NCBI RefSeq assembly: GCF_900312995.1
Contig: NZ_ONZI01000002.1
Coordinates: 801,512 to 865,511, forward strand
DNA length: 64,000 bases
Reading direction: 5' to 3'
Source of the DNA: Kushneria phyllosphaerae
GTDB lineage: Bacteria; Pseudomonadota; Gammaproteobacteria; Pseudomonadales; Halomonadaceae
Shown: in pieces, positions 57,620-64,000 of the stretch
Layout: every line of letters begins with the position of its first letter
Numbering within the stretch: the stretch's first letter is position 1
Program-made: the position numbers and the translations under genes
The notes under the pieces: generated by a model
Seen by the model: only the letters and a program-made list of their open reading frames with translations
Told to the model about the DNA's origin: nothing
Database searches by the model: none

Positions 57620-60600
57620 TTAACCATCGAGGTTTGTCTTGAGGTTGCCGTTATCCAGCAATGTCTTGATGATTTCCGTATCGGAGTTGCCAAGGGTGGT
57701 GAAATCCACGCCGCTGAAGACAATCTTCTGCGTGATGCCGCCTCCCGGCCCGTCGGTCTTGATCTCGAGCGTCGAGCTGCCATTGATTGAAGTCCCCGGT
57801 GCACCACCGCCATCCCCCTTGACGAAATGCAGGTACTGGGAGGCCAGGCTGGCGTCCTGAGCCGTATTTGCGCTGCCGCCGACACCGATATCGAGCAGAT
57901 CCGACAGGTCGAGCACATCGCCACCGCTGCCGCGAGTAAAGTCGGTAATCCGATCCACCGCCGGAGTGGCGCTTGTGCCCTGATCACCGCGCATCCAGGC
58001 AAAGGTGTCGCTGCCATCCCCCCCCGTAAGCAGGTCATTGCCGGCCCCCCCATGAAGACGATCAGCGCCTGCTCCGCCATCAAGCGTGTCGTTACCGGCG
58101 CCGCCGTAGAGACGATCGTTACCGGCACCGCCACGCAGGGTGTCGTTGCCGCCGTAGCCAAACAGGATGTCGTTGCCATCTCCCCCGGTCAGAATGTCAT
58201 TACCGGACGTGCCCAGCTCAAGGTCGGCACCGCCCGTTCCCCCGACATTATTGCCGGAGACGACATTGATGGAGGTGCCCGCCGCACTCAGCAGCCCGGC
58301 CGTGTTGAGCGTGACCGTATGGTCACTGCTGTGCTGGCCGCTGCCATCGACCGTAGCGAAGGTGAAACTGTCGGGAAGCGGCTTGTCTTCGACCGTATGG
58401 CTGCCAAAGATAAAAAAGGATCGCTCGATATGCGACTGATCAGTCGGGTTGTAGGTCAGGGTGTTGGCATCGAAGACCCGGCCATTGAGGACATCCGCCT
58501 CCGTGACCTGTGTGGTACCGGAAAAGAGCGCGCCGTTGACCGGGATCGAGGTGATTACCACGCCCAGGTTCGAGCCGCTTTCCACATCGCTGAAGCGACC
58601 CTGGCGGGCAAAGTCGATATACACCACGTCATTGCTGATGCTGTTGTTGGTCAACATGACCGTGAAGTCGGACGCGGTCGGCGCATGATTGTGTGCGCTG
58701 CCGGTCACATGCACGGCAAGCGTTGCCGTGGCCGTTCCGCCATGCCCATCGCTGACGGTGTAGCTGAAGGTGTCATCGGCCATTTTGCCGCCCAGCAGTG
58801 CGCGGCTTGTGGGTCGCTCGGCATCAAGCCTGTAGGTATAGCTACCATCAGCGGCCAGCGTCAGCGTGCCGTAAACGCCATGGATCATCACGCTGCCGCC
58901 GGCGGTCAGCGCCGCCGTGCTGCCGGCCACGCTGTTGCCGACCCCTGTGACCGCCAGTTTATCACCGCTGTCGATATCCCGATCATTGGCCAGCACGTTG
59001 CCCGTGGCGGTGGGGGCGCCTTCGGTCGCCAGCCCCACGTTGCCGTCAGCGCCAAAGAGCGTGCCGCTGCCAAGGCTTGTCAGTGCTGTCGGTGTACCCA
59101 GAACGTGCGTATCCACGTTCATGGGCGTGGCCTTGTTGTCCGTGGTCATGATCAACAAGCGACCGCTGGCATCCTCGCCCAGCCCATAGACCTGCGCTGG
59201 CATGGTCGCCACCAGCGATATCGACCCCCCGGTATTGAGCGTACCGTCACTGTTGATGGGCAGTTCATAGACCCGACCATTCTGGTCCGAGCCATAGAGA
59301 TGCCCGCCAACGTATTGCAGATCCCCCCCGGACAGGAAGGGACTGGCGGCCACCTGGGTCACTTTCAGCGTCAACGGGTTAATCTGATAGAGACCGGCAT
59401 TGTTATAACTTGCCGCCAGCAGCTGACCACTGGGCATGAGCGTCAAGGCTACCAGACCCAGCGCACCCGCCAGGTTACCCATCGAAGTCGCCACACCGGT
59501 CGTGGCATTGATGCTGTAGAGCGTGGTCCCCCCGGAGGTGGTCGAAGAGCTCACACCGTAAAGCCGCCCGGGCGTGTTGCTGGTCGCAATATCTCCAAGG
59601 GTCGGTACGCTGCCACCCAGCGGGGTTTTGAGAGACATACTGGTCTGGGTGCCGGTCGTCAGATTCCAGGTCTCCAGCGTTCCGGCGCTGGTTGAAAGAT
59701 AGACCACCTTCTGCTCGCCCTGACCGCTGACCGAGGCGTGATCGGCCATCGCGATCGGCGCATCGTTGACGCCGTTGACGGTGACGCGAATGGTCTGCGT
59801 CGAGCCATTGGACCCCTTCACGGTAAAGGTATCGATTTTCGTCTGGCCATCGCCCAGCGACTGGGTCACCGAGTTGGCGACGTTGTAGGTCCACTGCCCC
59901 TGAGCATTGATGGCAAGACTGCCCAGATTGCCCTGCGCCGGCGTCACGCTCGCCGGATCAATGGCGACCTGCTGATTGTTGCCATCCACCAGCAGCAGCG
60001 TATTGGTGGTGGTGAGGGTGTTGGGCGCCTGATCTTCCGTGACGCTGCCGCGATCGGGGTTGGCGGAGAAAACGGCCACGTTCTGGGTCACCGAGCTGGA
60101 CGCCTGTCCGCCGTGAATACCGTTAGCGGTGGCGGTGAAGACCATCGGGATCACACCCACGAACCCTGCCGGCGGCAACAGTTTCAGCGTCGGCAGCGAC
60201 CAGCCATCCAGCAGTACCGACTGATTGCTGGACGTGATCGTGACACTGTGACCGGCACCATCGCTGAGCACCGAGCCCACCGGCAGTTTGCTGGCCGAGA
60301 TCGACAGCGTCTCGCTGCCGATCGTATCGGTCAGAGCTGCCTTCGGCGTCCCAAGCTCGATACGGGTACCGCTCATGCCCTGGTTTTCATGGACCGGATA
60401 AAAGCTGATACCGGCATTGACCGTTAGCGGCGAGAAGGCAAGCTGTGCCCCGACCAGCGTCTGCGGACTGCCGTAAAGTCCAAAATTCAGCGCAGAGAGT
60501 GACTGGAGCGCGCCGCCGTCGGTACTCAACCCGATCGAGAAGGTCTGCGAAGACGTCGAGGTATTGGCCACATACAGTTCCACCGGATAGTAGCCGCTGG

Positions 60601-63600
60601 CCTTGGGCGTAAAGGACACCGCATTATAGGTGCCGCCCAGCGAGGTACTGGCCAGCAGCGCCTGCCCGCCCACCGACAGCAACGCCGCCCCGTGGGCGCT
60701 ACCGCTGAAGGTATAGGTGTGCCCTGCTTCCAGATAGATCATGCCCTGACTGGCGTAGGCATTCCCTGCCGCCACCGAAGTATTGAGCCCGGTCGACGCC
60801 GTCGTCGAAGTCGTCGGTGCCAGCGCGCCGAGGAGATCGAGTTCGCCAACCCCGACACCTGTGGAGGAGACCGTCGAGCTGGTACCGGTCAGGGTATCGC
60901 CTGTGCTGGTGACCAGTCCGCCCAGCAATGAACCACTACCGCCCAGCAGTGTGCCGGTAGTCGTCAACAGGGTACCGACACCACCGATGGCACCGCCCAG
61001 CGTGGTGATGACGCCGCTCAGAGTGCTGGTCAGCGTGGACGCCGCCCCTTGATAAAGCTCGGCCACCAGTCCCAGTGAGCCGCCCAGAATCCCGCCGGCA
61101 CCGATGGCCTGATCCATCACCTGAATGGTCGGCGCATCGACGTTACCGGTCACGGTCACCGTCAGTGTGGTGGAAGCAGTGCCGCCCTGCCCATCGCTGA
61201 CGGTATAGGTAATCGAGGTGGTCTGCTGGCTGCCTTCTGCCAGCTTCTGAAACGATGTGCCCGGGTCAAAGGTATAGCTGCCATCGCCATTGAGAATGAA
61301 ACTGCCGCCATTGCTGCCGGCGACGGCGTGACCGACGCCACTTGAAGTGCCATTCACGGCACTGACGTTCAGATGGGCGCTCGCATCAGGATCACGATCA
61401 TTGCTCAGGACACCATGCAGGGCATCGACGACCAGCGAATGGTCTTCATCAATGATGCCGGCATCCGGCGTCGCACTGACCGGGCTGTTGATGCCGTTGA
61501 TCGTGACCTTGATGGTTTGCTCAGTGCCATCCACGGTATAGACCGTAAAGACTTCCTGCCGGGTTTCTCCGGCCCTGAGATAGCTAACCTCATTGTTGTC
61601 GACCTGATAGTGCCACTGGCCATCGGATGTGATGGTCAATGTCCCCAGGGTGCCGGGGGCCGCCTGGGTTCTATCAGGTACAAAGGCGCTTTCACCAGTA
61701 TCGACATCAGTCAACTGCAGAACGCCCGACGTCGTGAGCAGCGTCGCCGTATCACTTGCGCCATCCCCGACAGCGCCACCACCGATCATATCGCCCGGAC
61801 CAGCCAGCACGGGCACCCCACCCGTACCTATCAGGTTGATCGTAACGCTGTGAGCCTTGCCGGCAGCATCGGTGTAATGGAAGACCTCGGCACGAATTTC
61901 GCCCTTTGCCAGCGCTGGGGCACTGCCACTCAGCAGGCTATAGGCAAAGCGCCCATCAACGCCGATGGTGAGTGTCCCCAGAGCCCCCAGTGCCGGCACG
62001 GCCGCACCCGGGTTGAGCATCACGCCAGCCTCAAGCGTCAGCGATCCAGCCAACTGCAGCGTATTGTTCACCAGCCCATCAATGATGGGCTGACCGACAA
62101 CCGTGCCCTGAGCCGTGCCCACCAGATTGATGCTGACCGAATGGGTGTTGCCCAGCGTATCGGTAAATTGAAACAGCTCGACCCTGACCTGGCCTTCGAT
62201 CAGCGTGGCAAGACTCGACCGGTCGACCTGATAGCTGAAGCTGCCACCGCTATTGATCCCCAGAACACCCAACGTGCCAACTCCGGGAATCACCGTGTTG
62301 GGCAAAATACTCAGATTGAGAAGGCCGGAAAGCGCCCCGGTCACAGAATGAAAATCGTGGTGTGTGGTCTGCTCGGTTTCCTGCGCCAGCGTAACGACCG
62401 CTTCTGTCACGCTGCCGGTAGTTGTACCGGTGATGACCGGCAGATCGTTGGTACCGGTGACATTGACGGTCAGGCTCGTGGTACTGGCATTGCCCTGATC
62501 ATCACTGACCGTATAGCTGACCTGTGTGGTCGCCGTCTGACCGGCCGGCAGATAATCAAAGGCACTGCCGGGCTGGAACTGATAGCTGCCATCAGCCGCA
62601 ATGGTGAACTGGCCACCACTCGACCCAGTGACGACCTGACCGACACCGCCGGCTTCCCCATTGATGGCCACCACGCGTAGCGTGGCATCGTTACTATCAC
62701 GATCCGTATCATTGGCAAGGACACCATTGGCAGCATCAACACTGAGCAAAACGTCTTGTGACGTACTGCCCGTATCAGCCCGCGCATCCGGCGGCAGGAC
62801 GTCCACGCGATAATCGCGGGTGGTCTCGGCACTACCAGCATTACCGGCCGCATCGGTGTGCGAGACAGATGCACTGATGGTATTAGTGCCGGCTTGCGCC
62901 AATAAGCTGCCAGGCACGGCCACGCTGAACGCCCCATTCTGGGCAACAGTCGCGGCGTAGCTCTGACCACCTACCGAGATAGTGACGGTATCACCGGGCG
63001 CAGCATCCCCGGCTGCACGACCGGTAACTGTGACATCACCGGCTGCTTCGACGGCGTTGATCACGTCATTGCCGGCAAGGGTATCGAGGCTGATGGTCAC
63101 TACCGGCGCCGCGGTATCCACGGAGTAGCTCGACGCGGCGTTGGCCGAGCCGGTATTGCCCGCCGCGTCGGTGTGACTGACGTCAGCACGGATCGCATCG
63201 TTTTGTGCCAGCTGGCTGCCAGGGACGTTGATCGAGAAGGTGCCGTCGGCGTTCACCGCACCGGTGTAGTTCTGCTGACCGACCGTCAGGGTCACGGTGT
63301 CGCCGGCAGCGTATTCACCGCTGACCGAGCCGGTCACCGGAATATCGCGACCGGACTCATCGGCGTTGACGATGTTGTCACCGGCAACGGTGTCGAGCTG
63401 GATGGCCAGCGCCGGCGGCGTGGTGTCGACGCTATAAGGGCGCGTGGTCTCGGCACTGCCGACGTTACCCGCGGCATCGGTATGACTTACCGAGGCAGAA
63501 ACGCTGTTGGCACCGGCCGACGCCAGTACCGAACCCGGTACCGCCACGCTGAACGTGCCGTTTTGAGCGACCGTTGACGTATAGCTCTGATTGCCCACGC

Positions 63601-64000
63601 TGATCGTCACCGCATCGCCGGGCGCGGCATCCCCACCGGCACGGCCGGTGATGCTGGCATCTGCTGCCGCTTCGGCGGCATTGATCACGTCATCGCCGGC
63701 AATCGTATCCAATGAGACCGAAACGGTCGGCAGCTCCGTACTGGACGAATAACTGGCCGACGTATTGGCCGAGCCGATATTGCCCGCCGCGTCGATATGA
63801 CTGACGGCGGCGTTGACGGACGTGTTCTGTGCCAGCTGGCTGCCAGGGACGTTGATCGAGAAGGTGCCGTCGGCGTTCACCGCACCGGTGTAGTTCTGCT
63901 GACCGACCGTCAGGGTCACGGTGTCGCCGGCAGCGTATTCACCGCTGACCGAGCCGGTCACCGGAATATCGCGACCGGACTCATCGGCGTTGACGATGTT
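57620..64000 (-). CDS. lapA: Giant RTX adhesin of the LapA type, C-terminal 2,126 residues (5' end outside window)
   Basis: The reading frame is open to the window edge, so the N-terminal retention module and LapG cleavage site are not visible. Visible order from the N-terminal side: four Ig-like repeats of ~104 residues in two alternating types (64000-62810); a VCBS-like repeat (62800-62390); two related beta modules (62390-61790); further VCBS/cadherin-like repeats (to ~61120); a Gly/Leu/Thr/Ser-rich linker (~61110-60790); a PA14-like module (~60800-60350); more VCBS material, interrupted at ~59720-59010 by a predicted beta-propeller; calcium-binding RTX nonamers GGxGxDxxx (~58250-57990); and the C-terminal type I secretion signal. 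DNA repeats are perfect over at least 173 bases. Confidence 0.95.
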   Translation of the reverse strand, partial: NIVNADESGRDIPVTGSVSGEYAAGDTVTLTVGQQNYTGAVNADGTFSINVPGSQLAQNTSVNAAVSHIDAAGNIGSANTSASYSSSTELPTVSVSLDTIAGDDVINAAEAAADASITGRAGGDAAPGDAVTISVGNQSYTSTVAQNGTFSVAVPGSVLASAGANSVSASVSHTDAAGNVGSAETTRPYSVDTTPPALAIQLDTVAGDNIVNADESGRDIPVTGSVSGEYAAGDTVTLTVGQQNYTGAVNADGTFSINVPGSQLAQNDAIRADVSHTDAAGNTGSANAASSYSVDTAAPVVTISLDTLAGNDVINAVEAAGDVTVTGRAAGDAAPGDTVTISVGGQSYAATVAQNGAFSVAVPGSLLAQAGTNTISASVSHTDAAGNAGSAETTRDYRVDVLPPDARADTGSTSQDVLLSVDAANGVLANDTDRDSNDATLRVVAINGEAGGVGQVVTGSSGGQFTIAADGSYQFQPGSAFDYLPAGQTATTQVSYTVSDDQGNASTTSLTVNVTGTNDLPVITGTTTGSVTEAVVTLAQETEQTTHHDFHSVTGALSGLLNLSILPNTVIPGVGTLGVLGINSGGSFSYQVDRSSLATLIEGQVRVELFQFTDTLGNTHSVSINLVGTAQGTVVGQPIIDGLVNNTLQLAGSLTLEAGVMLNPGAAVPALGALGTLTIGVDGRFAYSLLSGSAPALAKGEIRAEVFHYTDAAGKAHSVTINLIGTGGVPVLAGPGDMIGGGAVGDGASDTATLLTTSGVLQLTDVDTGESAFVPDRTQAAPGTLGTLTITSDGQWHYQVDNNEVSYLRAGETRQEVFTVYTVDGTEQTIKVTINGINSPVSATPDAGIIDEDHSLVVDALHGVLSNDRDPDASAHLNVSAVNGTSSGVGHAVAGSNGGSFILNGDGSYTFDPGTSFQKLAEGSQQTTSITYTVSDGQGGTASTTLTVTVTGNVDAPTIQVMDQAIGAGGILGGSLGLVAELYQGAASTLTSTLSGVITTLGGAIGGVGTLLTTTGTLLGGSGSLLGGLVTSTGDTLTGTSSTVSSTGVGVGELDLLGALAPTTSTTASTGLNTSVAAGNAYASQGMIYLEAGHTYTFSGSAHGAALLSVGGQALLASTSLGGTYNAVSFTPKASGYYPVELYVANTSTSSQTFSIGLSTDGGALQSLSALNFGLYGSPQTLVGAQLAFSPLTVNAGISFYPVHENQGMSGTRIELGTPKAALTDTIGSETLSISASKLPVGSVLSDGAGHSVTITSSNQSVLLDGWSLPTLKLLPPAGFVGVIPMVFTATANGIHGGQASSSVTQNVAVFSANPDRGSVTEDQAPNTLTTTNTLLLVDGNNQQVAIDPASVTPAQGNLGSLAINAQGQWTYNVANSVTQSLGDGQTKIDTFTVKGSNGSTQTIRVTVNGVNDAPIAMADHASVSGQGEQKVVYLSTSAGTLETWNLTTGTQTSMSLKTPLGGSVPTLGDIATSNTPGRLYGVSSSTTSGGTTLYSINATTGVATSMGNLAGALGLVALTLMPSGQLLAASYNNAGLYQINPLTLKVTQVAASPFLSGGDLQYVGGHLYGSDQNGRVYELPINSDGTLNTGGSISLVATMPAQVYGLGEDASGRLLIMTTDNKATPMNVDTHVLGTPTALTSLGSGTLFGADGNVGLATEGAPTATGNVLANDRDIDSGDKLAVTGVGNSVAGSTAALTAGGSVMIHGVYGTLTLAADGSYTYRLDAERPTSRALLGGKMADDTFSYTVSDGHGGTATATLAVHVTGSAHNHAPTASDFTVMLTNNSISNDVVYIDFARQGRFSDVESGSNLGVVITSIPVNGALFSGTTQVTEADVLNGRVFDANTLTYNPTDQSHIERSFFIFGSHTVEDKPLPDSFTFATVDGSGQHSSDHTVTLNTAGLLSAAGTSINVVSGNNVGGTGGADLELGTSGNDILTGGDGNDILFGYGGNDTLRGGAGNDRLYGGAGNDTLDGGAGADRLHGGAGNDLLTGGDGSDTFAWMRGDQGTSATPAVDRITDFTRGSGGDVLDLSDLLDIGVGGSANTAQDASLASQYLHFVKGDGGGAPGTSINGSSTLEIKTDGPGGGITQKIVFSGVDFTTLGNSDTEIIKTLLDNGNLKTNLDG
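57990..58250 (-). repeat. RTX calcium-binding nonamer array in the adhesin
   Basis: About eight tandem copies of the pattern GGxGxDxLx (for example [20 protein letters not shown]) encode calcium-binding parallel beta-roll turns. They lie just before the C-terminal secretion signal and are typical of type I secreted proteins, which fold outside the cell when they meet calcium. Confidence 0.93.
63204..63376 (-). repeat. Direct repeat in lapA, first copy
   Basis: These 173 bases are identical to 63828-64000, 624 bases away (208 codons, i.e. two ~104-residue domains). They encode the second half of one Ig-like domain type. The match begins at TGTGCCAGCTGG and runs to the window end, so its true length is at least 173 bases. 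Confidence 0.95.
63828..64000 (-). repeat. Direct repeat in lapA, second copy
   Basis: Identical over its full visible length to 63204-63376. The window end truncates it. The intervening ~450 bases are more diverged, which implies recent exchange or selection in this segment. Confidence 0.95.

Noticed and set aside
57827..59695. Long open frame of about 620 codons on the plus strand opposite the adhesin
   Set aside because: Its product is low in complexity and made by the GC-rich antisense of the adhesin repeats; no start signal or domain is visible. The same holds for the plus-strand frames at 55184-56767, 61373-62680 and 19625-20878.
57990..64000. Regularly spaced repeats that might look like a CRISPR array
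   Set aside because: They are in-frame coding repeats (RTX nonamers and Ig-like domains) of the adhesin, without unique ~30-base spacers or cas genes.

Overview
The window is chromosomal DNA of a gammaproteobacterium. It is GC-rich and densely coding. I see no rRNA, tRNA, CRISPR array, transposase, integrase or phage gene. The gene content points to Halomonadaceae (Halomonas/Kushneria-like): ihfB-lapA-lapB(LPS)-pyrF synteny, fxsA beside groESL, a Pseudomonas-type arginine succinyltransferase pathway with two AstA-type subunits, and a LapA/LapD/LapG adhesin system. That placement is inference from gene content; no database search was run.

Layout. 1-7.2 kb holds housekeeping genes: the end of a peptide ABC importer (dppD'/dppF), a FUSC-type membrane protein, convergent ygfX-sdhE, ihfB, the LPS-assembly pair lapA-lapB, pyrF, a ComEA-like helix-hairpin-helix protein and fxsA. 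7.2-10.8 kb holds groES-groEL behind a very good sigma-32-type promoter, then a GNAT enzyme overlapping trmJ. 10.8-29 kb is a mixed block: GST, Na+/H+ antiporter-family protein, GNAT-nitrilase fusion, small lipoprotein, mtfA, a LysR/DoxX/DOPA-dioxygenase cluster, TVP38-type protein, GT4 glycosyltransferase, hemerythrin, a second LysR divergent from a haloacetate-dehalogenase-like hydrolase plus a tartrate/D-malate dehydrogenase, a chemoreceptor, a lipocalin, a paired SMR exporter, an ABC1/UbiB-like kinase and a CDF-type transporter.

30-50 kb is dominated by arginine metabolism. astE is followed by a complete basic-amino-acid ABC importer (ATPase, two permeases, binding protein). About 12 kb further on, on the opposite strand, lies the operon astC-aruF-aruG-astD-astB. 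Between them are a CstA-type transporter, an HSL-type esterase, an ApbE-type flavinyl transferase, a class I glutamine amidotransferase with an ethanolamine-permease-like APC transporter, a DUF305 protein, a PfkB sugar kinase and a xylitol/sorbitol dehydrogenase.

49.8-64 kb is a co-directional minus-strand biofilm locus in transcription order lapA-lapB-lapC-lapE-lapD-lapG: a giant RTX adhesin (at least 2,126 residues visible, its N-terminus beyond the window), its type I secretion ATPase, adaptor and TolC-like pore, the degenerate c-di-GMP receptor LapD and the periplasmic protease LapG. In characterised Pseudomonas systems c-di-GMP-bound LapD sequesters LapG so the adhesin stays on the surface; low c-di-GMP frees LapG to cleave it. 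The adhesin is the most interesting object here. It has alternating Ig-like repeats with a perfect direct DNA repeat, a long Gly/Leu/Thr/Ser-rich linker, a PA14-like module, and a predicted beta-propeller that appears to be inserted inside a VCBS-type repeat.
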